From contig JAVBQL010000007.1 in NCBI GenBank assembly GCA_031549085.1, forward strand, positions 148,369 through 212,368: 64,000 nucleotides of DNA, written 5' to 3'. This document shows, one piece after another, positions 26,637 through 34,904 of this stretch (positions are counted from its first letter, which is position 1; each line of letters opens with the position of its first letter). Origin of the DNA: JAVBQL01 sp031549085 (GTDB lineage Bacteria > Spirochaetota > GWE2-31-10 > MWDO01). The notes below the pieces were generated by a model. The model did no database searches, was not told the origin of the DNA, and worked only from the letters and a program-made list of their open reading frames with translations. Both the position numbers and the translations under genes were made by a program.

Positions 26637-26748
26637 ATTGTTTCTCTATTTTATGGTTCTCATTTTTTCTATATTTAATATAAAAATTATAAAATCAACT
26701 ATTTAATTAACTCAATTTTATTACTTCATATTATCGATAATTACAACT

Positions 26749-27561
26749 ATGGATGTAATGGAGATATTAAGAAAACTCACCTTGACTGGAGCAGAAAATA
26801 GAGCTTCGTTTATAGAAAATTTTCTTTCAACAAATAGTATAAAATTTTCATCTTTAGAATTTCATAATGGCAAAAATATAGAGGTTGTAATACCAGGTAA
26901 AAATAGAGAAAGAGAGGCACTTTTTTTTGCTCACTATGATATTTCAAAGCATACAAAAGAGGGAGCAAATGATAATAGCTCATCTGTTGCAATTCTTTTG
27001 AAAATCATTACAGATAAAATTAGAGAAACACAGCTCACTATTAGGATAGTTTTTACAGATAGAGAGGAGGATATTGGTGCACTGTTAAGTAAAAATATCT
27101 CTTTTGAAAATATTAAAAACATAGTTACCAATATAGGTTCATTTGACTATCTAAAAAACCATTGTGACAGATCAAAAATTGCAGCTCTATTTAATATAGA
27201 GATGTCTGGAATTGGGGATACTATATTTCTATCTAACAAGTCTGGAAATGTTCTCTGTGATAAAGGGATGATATCAAAATTGGAGTTGATTGCTTTTAAA
27301 AATAGTAAAAAAACAACTCTTGTTAATCTACCATATACAGATATACTATCAAGTCATATATTGAGTATAAAAGGTGTTGCTATTGGAGTAGTGCCGCTAG
27401 ATGATGCTATAAAAATAAAAACAGATAGAGAGCATCTGCCCTCTATCTGGAAAAATAATCACACAATATATGATTCATTCTCTCTTATAAAGAAAGAATC
27501 ACTTCTACTTATAATCGACTTTATAAAACTTATAGTAAAAAATCTTTCAGAGTTTAACTAG
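26749..27561 (+). CDS. M28-like metallopeptidase domain protein
   Basis: 270 residues with an M28-type two-zinc aminopeptidase layout: FFAHYDI (first His ligand), GANDNSSSVAILL (bridging Asp), FTDREEDIG (catalytic Glu and ligand), FNIEMSGIGD and a C-terminal HTIYDSF. The final His-Thr stretch is close to the family H-x-x-x-D pattern. There is no signal peptide, so it is probably cytoplasmic, unlike many secreted M28 enzymes. The substrate is unknown. It ends tail to tail with the HEAT-repeat gene, overlapping by 4 bases. Confidence 0.78.
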   Translation: MDVMEILRKLTLTGAENRASFIENFLSTNSIKFSSLEFHNGKNIEVVIPGKNREREALFFAHYDISKHTKEGANDNSSSVAILLKIITDKIRETQLTIRIVFTDREEDIGALLSKNISFENIKNIVTNIGSFDYLKNHCDRSKIAALFNIEMSGIGDTIFLSNKSGNVLCDKGMISKLELIAFKNSKKTTLVNLPYTDILSSHILSIKGVAIGVVPLDDAIKIKTDREHLPSIWKNNHTIYDSFSLIKKESLLLIIDFIKLIVKNLSEFN

Positions 27562-28262
27562 CTTTTATTTCTATTAGGATTAGCACTTAGCTCTTGAATA
27601 GCGTTGTAGGCCTCCTCTCTTATCTTTCTTTGGTGACTTCCCATCTGTATCTCTGATAGTACATATATAGCATCAGCATAAGCAGAAGCATCTGCACTGG
27701 CTATCTGCTTAACAGCTGTTATTATAGCCTGTATTAAAGATGGATCTGGTCTATAAGTTGATCTATAAACATACACAAGAGCTCCAAGAGCCTTACCATC
27801 TTTATTATCTTTTACTTTTGCTAAAGCGTTGCAAGCCTCAGCTTTAACAGCTGGATTTTGATCTGTGTGTAAGATATTGATTAGTGTATCTCTTGCAGTG
27901 TCTCCACCAATTTTAGCCAATACTTGAACTGATTTTCTTCTAACATCTGGATAATCGTTTACCAATCTATTATTTTCATACTCCTGTCTGATGCTTCCCT
28001 CTTCAGATAAAAAAGAAACCATTTGAACTAATTCTTTATCATCTTCACTGAATCCCAACTTATCATAATTAGCTAAAACCTCATCCAAAACTGCAGCTTT
28101 TTGTGCTCTATCTCCCATCTTAGCAGAATAGGTGTATCTTTTAACAGCCTCCATTCTTTTAGCTATCAAATCCTCTTCAATAGTAGTTCCTTTACTATTA
28201 TCCGCCGCAAATAAGATTGTTGAAAACAAAAACAATAATGAAACAATAACAATTTTTTTCAT
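27558..28262 (-). CDS. Secreted HEAT-repeat protein
   Basis: 234 residues with a signal peptide (about 1-20, ending FSTILFAAD) and a helical repeat body. HEAT-type units are visible as DYPDVRRKSVQVLAKIGGDT and ARDTLINILHTDQNPAVKA, followed by EACNALAKVKDNKDG. HEAT arrays mediate protein contacts, and here the site is probably the periplasm. No partner is known. It follows a lipoprotein gene by 49 bases on the same strand and may share its transcript. Confidence 0.82.
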   Translation of the reverse strand: MKKIVIVSLLFLFSTILFAADNSKGTTIEEDLIAKRMEAVKRYTYSAKMGDRAQKAAVLDEVLANYDKLGFSEDDKELVQMVSFLSEEGSIRQEYENNRLVNDYPDVRRKSVQVLAKIGGDTARDTLINILHTDQNPAVKAEACNALAKVKDNKDGKALGALVYVYRSTYRPDPSLIQAIITAVKQIASADASAYADAIYVLSEIQMGSHQRKIREEAYNAIQELSANPNRNKS

Positions 28263-28311
28263 AAGTTACTTCCTAAACTTGAAAAATATATTTTAATACG
28301 CTCTAAAAATA

Positions 28312-28878
28312 TTAGCGTTCTAACTTCCATTCACCATCTTCAAAAACATAATAATATGTATATGTATAATCCATATTTTCCATATGGCAATAAACTTTTA
28401 CTTTTTTTTCTCCAATTTTCGTAAATTTGTCAAAAATAACAGCTCTTCCTGATCTTGAAGCAACCACTATATGTCTAAAGTAGTCTTCTGGAGTCTTTAG
28501 AACAATCTTTTTATTTACAAGATATACTCTCTCATTTGAAAGAGTCATAAGTTCCTCTTTATTATTAAGAAAACTTTTATACCCATTGGAGATATATTTA
28601 TACCAAGTATTAAAATCTTTTTTGTAAACAGCATCTTCAACAGCAACAAATCTTTCAAGTATAATCTCACCCAACTCTTTTGGCATAGGTTCTTCAATCT
28701 CTACATCACTAACAGCAATAGTTGTAGAAGTTGTCGTTGTTGTGGTAGTTGTTGGCTCTGTTATTTCATTCTCTTTTTTATCTTTATTTAGACAAGATAT
28801 AAAAACAGAACATATAAAAAATAATATAAACAGACGTTTAACCATAATACTATTACACTTCTTTCTTAAATTAAACAT
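28312..28878 (-). CDS. Predicted lipoprotein with Thr-rich linker
   Basis: 188 residues. The start at 28878 is supported by a GAGGAGGTAGGT ribosome site directly upstream. A second Met lies 11 codons inside, just before the hydrophobic core. The signal peptide ends VFISC (lipobox), followed by a charged stretch, then a run of Thr (about residues 43-52), which is a flexible linker. The rest is a compact domain of the NTF2-like or DUF4878 type: EDAVYKKDFNTWYKYIS, then a beta-rich C-terminus ending FEDGEWKLER. The function is unknown. It is likely the first gene of the pair with the HEAT-repeat gene. Confidence 0.8.
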   Translation of the reverse strand: MFNLRKKCNSIMVKRLFILFFICSVFISCLNKDKKENEITEPTTTTTTTTSTTIAVSDVEIEEPMPKELGEIILERFVAVEDAVYKKDFNTWYKYISNGYKSFLNNKEELMTLSNERVYLVNKKIVLKTPEDYFRHIVVASRSGRAVIFDKFTKIGEKKVKVYCHMENMDYTYTYYYVFEDGEWKLER

Positions 28879-29349
28879 ACCTACCTCCTCATTATATAAT
28901 ATTCTCTATTAAATTTCAAACAAATTTAAGAATTAATTATTAATAAATTTAATTTGAAAAAAATAAAAAAACAAATATTTCATATCTAAACAGCAATAAT
29001 TTGGCTTACCTTACAGTTTTTAAGATATTCATCATAAAATTCTCTTTATTAAAGACATAAAAATATATTTTATAGTTATGATTATCGTACCTTTTGTATC
29101 GAAATATATAAAAAATACTTTTACTATCTTTTATATATAAATCAGCTATTGATTGTATGTGGTATTTTTATTCATTTTATTAGATTTTAGAAAATAATTT
29201 AAATTTAAAAATGAAGTTTTTTACTATTATAAGTTATGCATATTTTTGAGTTCTACTTGTTAGTATAATAAAATAGGCTTATATTTAAAAATATACTTGA
29301 AATTATTATGAATTTCTTATATATTAATTCAAAATTTCGAGGTAATTTA
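28879..29349. other. 471-bp AT-rich intergenic region
   Basis: A divergent gap between a minus-strand lipoprotein gene and the plus-strand CoA-disulfide-reductase-like gene. I see no ORF with coding character, long hairpin or repeat here. Promoters for both directions are expected, but no single convincing -35/-10 pair stands out against the AT-rich background. Confidence 0.5.
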
Positions 29350-31026
29350 ATGACTAGTCAAGAGCCTGTTAGAATAATAGTTATTGGAGGAGGGACTGCT
29401 GGTCTCTCAGCAGCAACTAGAGCAAGAAGAATCAATGAGCATGCAGATATTACAATAATAGATGCAGCAAGCTATATCAACTATCCAATATCAGTTTTGC
29501 CAAGATATGTTGCTGGTACAATAAAAAATAAAGAGGAATTTATGCTTGGTGGGGAGGCAAGAATCCCTGCTGTGTATAATATAAAGGTAATTTCGAAATC
29601 TGAAGTAACAAAAATTTTCCCTGAAGAGAAAAAAGTTGTAATAAAAAACCTTAAGACACAGATGACTTCAGAAAAAAACTATGATAAACTTATTATTGCA
29701 ACAGGTAATAAGTATGTTCTTCCAAAGGGATTTAATGGAGCAACAAACTTTTTTCGCCTGCGAAATATAGATGATGCAATAGAGATAAGAGAGTATATAG
29801 ATAGAACATCAGCAAGAAATATATCAATAATAAGTGATAATATCATATCTGTACTTTTGGCAGATCAATTTCTTGCAAACGGCTTTGTTGTTACAATAAT
29901 TTCCGAAGGGTCAAGACTTGTAAAAGAGTTTGATGATGAGTTTAATCTCCTTTTGGTTAAAGAGATGGAGAGCAAAGGAATAAATGTACATCTAAACTCT
30001 CAGGTTGAATATTTAAAAAATGAGAATAATTTAGTAACCAAGATAAATATTGGTGATAAGATAGTAAATGCTCACCTTGTTGTATACTCCAATAATGTAA
30101 AACCGAACCTCGATTTAGCAAGAGATGCATCTTTGAACCTTGATGATTGGAGCAATGGAGTCTTGGTTAATGAGAAGATGCAGACATCAAACAAAGATAT
30201 ATTTGCCATAGGTAGCATTGCGAATTCTTTCAGCACCATTACAAAAGAGCGAGAGAGAATTAACCTCTATGGACCAGCACAGTTTCAGGGACGTGTTGCA
30301 GGTACTGTTGCTGCTGGCGGATTGATGAACTATATGGGGATACTTGGAACAAAGATAGTTAAGTTTGGTAATCTCTATGTAGGTTCAACTGGGATAGATG
30401 AGGAGAGAGCTGAAAAAAATGGCTTTACTCCATTCTCATTAACAATATTCTCTGGCAACTCTGATAGGTTTGTTCCCGGTTCGAAACAGCTTCATCTAAA
30501 AATAATTGTTGATAAAGAGACAAGGCGTGTGCTTGGTGCATTTGTTGCTGGGCGTGATCGTGGTGTGGACAAAAAACTTGATGTTTTGGTTACTGCCATC
30601 TATTCAAAGCTTACAATAGATGATTTGATAAATCTTAACCTTTCATATATACCTGATATATCTACATATAAAGATCCTATCAATTTAATAGGTATGATTG
30701 GAGCAAATAGGCTTGATGATATATCTGACTCTGTAAATCTTCATGATATAAATAAACATGGGACGGAGAACTCTATAATACTGGATATTAGAAACAAAAA
30801 TGAGTATGATCAAGAGAGACTTGCTGGCTCTATCCTAATTCCTTTAGAGGAGCTGAGGGTTAGATATAGCGAACTTGATAAAAGCAAAAATATATATGTA
30901 TATGGAAGAACGGGCCTTAGAAGCTATATAGCTGAGAGAATATTAAAGGGGCTTGGATTTCAAAAAGTATTTAACGTGGATGGCGGTCTATCATCTATGA
31001 AGCTGCTCTCCAATATAATAAAATAA
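29350..31026 (+). CDS. FAD disulfide reductase-like/rhodanese fusion lacking both catalytic Cys
   Basis: 558 residues from ATG 29350, preceded by GAGG with 8-base spacing; an upstream in-frame ATG at 29308 lacks a ribosome site. The N-terminal FAD motif RIIVIGGGTAGLSAATRAR and the overall layout match CoA-disulfide reductase and NADH oxidase enzymes. The C-terminal rhodanese domain starts ILDIRNKNEYDQERLAGS. In the reductase the redox Cys expected near residue 45 is replaced (SYINYPISVLP). In the rhodanese loop the expected Cys is Gly519 (VYGRTGLRS). Neither classical reaction seems possible, so a changed role such as binding or NADH oxidation without thiol chemistry is inferred. gcvH follows 23 bases later. 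Confidence 0.87.
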   Translation: MTSQEPVRIIVIGGGTAGLSAATRARRINEHADITIIDAASYINYPISVLPRYVAGTIKNKEEFMLGGEARIPAVYNIKVISKSEVTKIFPEEKKVVIKNLKTQMTSEKNYDKLIIATGNKYVLPKGFNGATNFFRLRNIDDAIEIREYIDRTSARNISIISDNIISVLLADQFLANGFVVTIISEGSRLVKEFDDEFNLLLVKEMESKGINVHLNSQVEYLKNENNLVTKINIGDKIVNAHLVVYSNNVKPNLDLARDASLNLDDWSNGVLVNEKMQTSNKDIFAIGSIANSFSTITKERERINLYGPAQFQGRVAGTVAAGGLMNYMGILGTKIVKFGNLYVGSTGIDEERAEKNGFTPFSLTIFSGNSDRFVPGSKQLHLKIIVDKETRRVLGAFVAGRDRGVDKKLDVLVTAIYSKLTIDDLINLNLSYIPDISTYKDPINLIGMIGANRLDDISDSVNLHDINKHGTENSIILDIRNKNEYDQERLAGSILIPLEELRVRYSELDKSKNIYVYGRTGLRSYIAERILKGLGFQKVFNVDGGLSSMKLLSNIIK

Positions 31027-31049
31027 TTAAACAATAAGGGTGATTGATT

Positions 31050-31430
31050 ATGGAAAAGAAATTTACTAAAGAACATGAGTGGATTACGAATGAGAATGGT
31101 GTTGGAACTGTTGGAATAACAGATTATGCTCAAAAACAGTTGGGTGATGTTGTCTATGTAACATTAACTGAAGATATTGGAACTAAAGTAAAGAAAGATG
31201 ATAGTGTTGCTGAGGTTGAATCTGTTAAGAGTGTCAGCCAAATATATACACCTGTCTCTGGTGAGATTACAGAGTTTAATACAATATTTGAAGATGAGTC
31301 AAAATCTAATATTCTTAATGATGATCCATACGGAAAGGGTTGGATCTTTAAAATTAAACTATCTGATGTAAAAGAGCTTGACTCACTTATGAGTGAGGCT
31401 GAATATAATAAATATATAGAGAGTTTATAA
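31050..31430 (+). CDS. gcvH: Glycine cleavage system H protein (lipoyl carrier)
   Basis: A 126-residue lipoyl-domain protein that carries the aminomethyl group between the P and T subunits of glycine cleavage. It can also be a lipoyl donor or carrier elsewhere. The lipoylation site is Lys60 in VAEVESVKSVSQ, and TKEHEWIT and GDVVYVTLTEDIG are typical. The ATG at 31050 lies 9 bases after AAGGG; a TTG at 31044 is less likely. No gcvP or gcvT is nearby, so the acceptor is unknown. It is sandwiched between the disulfide-reductase-like gene and fliG1, and its stop overlaps the next start by one base. Confidence 0.95.
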   Translation: MEKKFTKEHEWITNENGVGTVGITDYAQKQLGDVVYVTLTEDIGTKVKKDDSVAEVESVKSVSQIYTPVSGEITEFNTIFEDESKSNILNDDPYGKGWIFKIKLSDVKELDSLMSEAEYNKYIESL

Positions 31431-32689
31431 TGTCTGATAATTTTTTTATAAAAAATTACAAGAAAAATTCTGCTAAAAAAGATAGCGATTCAAACACTGA
31501 TGAGAGTAAGAATGATAGCTTCTCTCCATATGTGTTTGAAAAGCTATCAGAAGATGAAAATTCTAAGAGTGAACCACCGAAAAAAGAGCAGAAGAATATC
31601 AAAAAATTTGATTTCAAAAAGGGAGCTACTACCACACCAATAACAGAGACAAAGAGAGAAGATGAAAAAAAGAGGCCTAAATTTGATTCAAACTCTCTTA
31701 TATCAAAAAAGAAGCTTGTTGCTCTCTATTTGATATTATCTGGCGTGGATAGGGCAAAAAATGTTGTAAAAAGTTTATCTCAAGATGAATTAGAAAAGAT
31801 TATCCCTGAAATAATTGCAATAGAGACTATAACAAAAGATGAAGAGGCAGAGGTTGAAAGGAACTTTGGTAAAACTGCAGTTAGCTATAGAGATGCCTTT
31901 GGAGGCAGAGAGTTTGCAAGAACTCTCTTGCAGCAATCTTATGGTATTGCAAAAGGAAGTGAGTTCTTTGTTCGTGTTATAGAGGATGAGGAGAAAGAGA
32001 AGAATTTTGATTTTCTAAATCCTATTCCTGAAAAAGAGCTGAAAGAGATACTTCTTGAGGAGTCAGACTCTGTTGTTGCACTTGTTTTAGGAATGATAGA
32101 TTCACATAAGGCAGCGAAGATACTTGAGCTCTTTCCAAATCAGAGGGCGCTTAATGTTATAAAGACACTCTCTGAGAAATCTGCTATCAATAAAGATGTC
32201 CTAAATATTGTTATAAAAAAGATGAAAGAGAATGTCTCTTCTATTAAGAAAGAGGACTCTATCGATATACATGGTAAAGCGAAGCTGATTGAGATATTAA
32301 AAAACAGTGCATCTGATATATCTAATAATATAATAAATGAGCTTCAAAGTGATGATCCTGCGTTGGCAACAGAGATAGAGGAGAATATTTTCAATTTTGA
32401 AGATGTTGTCTATCTTAAACAGAAAGATTTGGAAAAAATATTAAAAAATTACCCCGATAAAGAGATTGCATTTTTATTAAAGGGGACTAGAGATGAATTT
32501 AAAAATCTATTCTTTTCTTGCCTCTCTAAGAGAAGAAAGGAGATTATCTCTGATGAGATAAATATTCTTGGAATGGTCAAGAAAAGTGAAGTTGAAGAGA
32601 AGAGAAAAGATTTTTTAAAATACCTTCGCTCGCTTGAAGAGAAGGGAGAAATTACATTAAAGCCTGATAAAGAGATCTATGTTAATTAG
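31430..32689 (+). CDS. fliG1: FliG-type flagellar protein (FliG1 paralogue)
   Basis: 419 residues with a long charged, disordered N-terminal extension (about 1-95), then the three FliG regions. These are a FliG-N-like part (LVALYLILSGVDRAKNVVKSL), a middle part (ELKEILLEESDSVVALVLGM) and a C-terminal part containing FNFEDVVYLKQKDLEKILK and KEIAFLLKGTRDE. Conventional FliG forms the motor switch ring. Spirochaetes commonly have a second, divergent FliG1, and the extension and divergence here fit that paralogue. Its gene starts within the gcvH stop (TAATG), so translation is coupled. Confidence 0.85.
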   Translation: MSDNFFIKNYKKNSAKKDSDSNTDESKNDSFSPYVFEKLSEDENSKSEPPKKEQKNIKKFDFKKGATTTPITETKREDEKKRPKFDSNSLISKKKLVALYLILSGVDRAKNVVKSLSQDELEKIIPEIIAIETITKDEEAEVERNFGKTAVSYRDAFGGREFARTLLQQSYGIAKGSEFFVRVIEDEEKEKNFDFLNPIPEKELKEILLEESDSVVALVLGMIDSHKAAKILELFPNQRALNVIKTLSEKSAINKDVLNIVIKKMKENVSSIKKEDSIDIHGKAKLIEILKNSASDISNNIINELQSDDPALATEIEENIFNFEDVVYLKQKDLEKILKNYPDKEIAFLLKGTRDEFKNLFFSCLSKRRKEIISDEINILGMVKKSEVEEKRKDFLKYLRSLEEKGEITLKPDKEIYVN

Positions 32690-32846
32690 AGCTATTTCTC
32701 TCTCCTATTTATAAGTTTTTTATAATTACTTTATAATAACTGAAAAATAGGTAAATAAATATTGTTTATGCTTCTCTATTGCACTTTTTTTTAGTATCTT
32801 GGTTTCATTGTTATTTTAAGTATATAATGTTTTTTGGAGAATAAAA

Positions 32847-33386
32847 ATGGAGAATAAAAAAGTTCGTTCCACAACCGTTCTTGCTGTAAAGAAAGATGGT
32901 AAGGTCGCTATGGCTGCTGATGGACAGGTAACATTGGGCGACACAGTAATGAAGAGTAATGCAAAAAAGATAAGAAGAATATATAATGATAAGGTTTTGA
33001 TTGGTTTTGCTGGTTCTACAGCAGATGCCTTTAATCTATTTGATAAGTTTGAAGGTAAAGTTGAGGAGTATAGAGGAAATATAATGAGAGCCTCTGTTGA
33101 ACTTGCAAAAGAGTGGCGAACAGATAAGATGCTCCGGAAGCTTGAAGCTATGCTTTTAGTTGCTGATAAAGATGCGATATTACTCATCTCTGGAAGTGGA
33201 GATGTTATTGAGCCAGATTTTGATGTTGTTGCAATAGGAAGCGGTGGAAATTATGCCATATCGGCTGCTCGTGCATATCTTGATGGAGCATCTTACACTG
33301 CAGCAGAAATAGCAAGAAAATCTCTTGAGATTGCGGCGAGCATTTGTATATATACAAATGACTCTATAACATTGGAGGAGATATAA
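32847..33386 (+). CDS. hslV: ATP-dependent protease subunit HslV
   Basis: HslV (ClpQ) is the threonine peptidase ring of the HslUV protease. This 179-residue form has a short propeptide, then the active-site Thr in STTVLAV. MAADGQVTLGDTVMK and WRTDRML-like WRTDKMLRKLEA are characteristic. GSGGNYAISAARA and ICIYTND near the C-terminus also match. GGAG lies upstream of the ATG. The stop overlaps the hslU start by one base. Confidence 0.97.
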   Translation: MENKKVRSTTVLAVKKDGKVAMAADGQVTLGDTVMKSNAKKIRRIYNDKVLIGFAGSTADAFNLFDKFEGKVEEYRGNIMRASVELAKEWRTDKMLRKLEAMLLVADKDAILLISGSGDVIEPDFDVVAIGSGGNYAISAARAYLDGASYTAAEIARKSLEIAASICIYTNDSITLEEI

Positions 33387-34786
33387 TGAACGATTTAGAG
33401 ATAGTAGGAAAAATTGAGAAAGTCAGTGGTATGACCCCTCAGGAGATTGTAGCTGAACTTGATAAATATATCATAGGACAGACAGAGGCAAAGAGAGCTG
33501 TTGCAATAGCTCTAAGAAACAGAACAAGAAGAAAGTTTCTGCCTGAAGAATTGAAAGATGAGGTCTCTCCAAAAAACATAATAATGATAGGTTCAACTGG
33601 TATTGGAAAGACAGAGATTGCAAGAAGACTTGCAAAGTTTTGTGCAGCACCATTTATAAAGGTTGAAGCAACAAAGTATACAGAAGTTGGTTATGTTGGA
33701 CGTGATGTTGAGAGTATGGTTCGTGATCTTCTAACTGTTGGTATAAACCTTGTAAAAAATGAGATGAGAGACTCTGTTAAAGATGAGGCAGAGAGAAGAG
33801 TAAAAGACAAGATATTAAAAATACTTGTTCCAGACCAAAAAATTAATAGGAGAAGCTACTCAAGCGGAGATGAGGCACAGCCTGATAATAGCAGCAGTAT
33901 TGAGGTAACAAGAGAGAAGTTTTCAAAACTATTAGATGAGGGCTCTCTTGATGATAACTATATTGAGATCTCTGTCTACTCAAATAGTTCTCCTGTTATG
34001 GAGATGTTCTCTGGTGCTGGGTTTGAGGCGATGGGAATCAACTTGAGCGATCTTGGAAACTCTCTTGGTGGCGGTAAAAAAGAGAAGAAGAGAAAGGTTA
34101 CAATTAAACAGGCAAAAAAAATATTGTTAAACCAAGAGATAGAGTCTATACTTGATATGGATAAGGTTGTCGATATGGCAATTGAACGTGTTGAAAATGG
34201 TGGTATTATTTTTATAGATGAGATTGATAAGGTAGCAGTTAAATCTAAAAACTCCAGCGGAGCAGATGTCTCTCGTGAGGGTGTTCAAAGAGATCTTTTG
34301 CCAATTATAGAGGGGTCTCAAGTAAATACAAAATATGGTGTTGTATCAACAGATCATATATTATTTATTGCTGCTGGAGCCTTCCATATGAGTAAGCCAA
34401 GCGATCTCATTCCAGAACTTCAAGGTAGATTTCCAATTAGAGTGGAACTTAAGAGTCTCTCAAAAGATGAGTTTGTTGAGATTTTGACAAAGCCTAGAAA
34501 TGCACTTATTCTTCAATATCAAGCACTTCTAAAAACTGAAGGCATAGATCTTGATTTTACTAAAGATGCAATAGATTCTATAGCAGAGTATGCCTACAAT
34601 GTTAATAATGAGATGGAAAATATAGGGGCAAGAAGGCTCTATACGATTTTGGAAAAAATATTGGAAGATATAAGTTTTAATGCTTCGGAGATTACAGAGA
34701 AGAATATTAGTATCACAAAAGAGTTTGTTGATAACTCATTAAAAACAATAGTTGAGAATAAAGATCTCTCAAAATATATTTTATAA
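33386..34786 (+). CDS. hslU: ATP-dependent protease ATPase subunit HslU
   Basis: HslU (ClpY) unfolds substrates and feeds them to HslV. 466 residues with the AAA+ Walker A MIGSTGIGKTEIARRL, the pore motif region YTEVGYVGRDVESMVRDL, Walker B GIIFIDEIDK, and sensor 2 GARRLYTILEKILED. The I domain (about 110-240) is present. GGAGG precedes the start, which overlaps the hslV stop. A 36-bp perfect palindrome lies 50 bases after the stop and may terminate the operon. Confidence 0.97.
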   Translation: MNDLEIVGKIEKVSGMTPQEIVAELDKYIIGQTEAKRAVAIALRNRTRRKFLPEELKDEVSPKNIIMIGSTGIGKTEIARRLAKFCAAPFIKVEATKYTEVGYVGRDVESMVRDLLTVGINLVKNEMRDSVKDEAERRVKDKILKILVPDQKINRRSYSSGDEAQPDNSSSIEVTREKFSKLLDEGSLDDNYIEISVYSNSSPVMEMFSGAGFEAMGINLSDLGNSLGGGKKEKKRKVTIKQAKKILLNQEIESILDMDKVVDMAIERVENGGIIFIDEIDKVAVKSKNSSGADVSREGVQRDLLPIIEGSQVNTKYGVVSTDHILFIAAGAFHMSKPSDLIPELQGRFPIRVELKSLSKDEFVEILTKPRNALILQYQALLKTEGIDLDFTKDAIDSIAEYAYNVNNEMENIGARRLYTILEKILEDISFNASEITEKNISITKEFVDNSLKTIVENKDLSKYIL

Positions 34787-34836
34787 TTTTTATTATTTCT
34801 TTGTGAATCACTATATTTTAGATATATAATTATTTT

Positions 34837-34872
34837 CTTTATTATAGAAAAAGATCTTTTTCTATAATAAAG
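34837..34872. repeat. 36-bp perfect palindrome downstream of hslU
   Basis: Two 18-base arms, CTTTATTATAGAAAAAGA and its exact complement, meet with no spacer at GATC. It lies 50 bases after hslU and 32 bases before the EF-G-like ATG. It could be a bidirectional terminator, an operator for the EF-G-like gene, or an RNA-processing hairpin. On plus the tail GTTTTATATAAG is only weakly U-rich. Its arms do not resemble the composite palindromes. Confidence 0.85.
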
Positions 34873-34904
34873 TTTTATATAAGCATAAAAAGCTGGCTTA
34901 ACCT

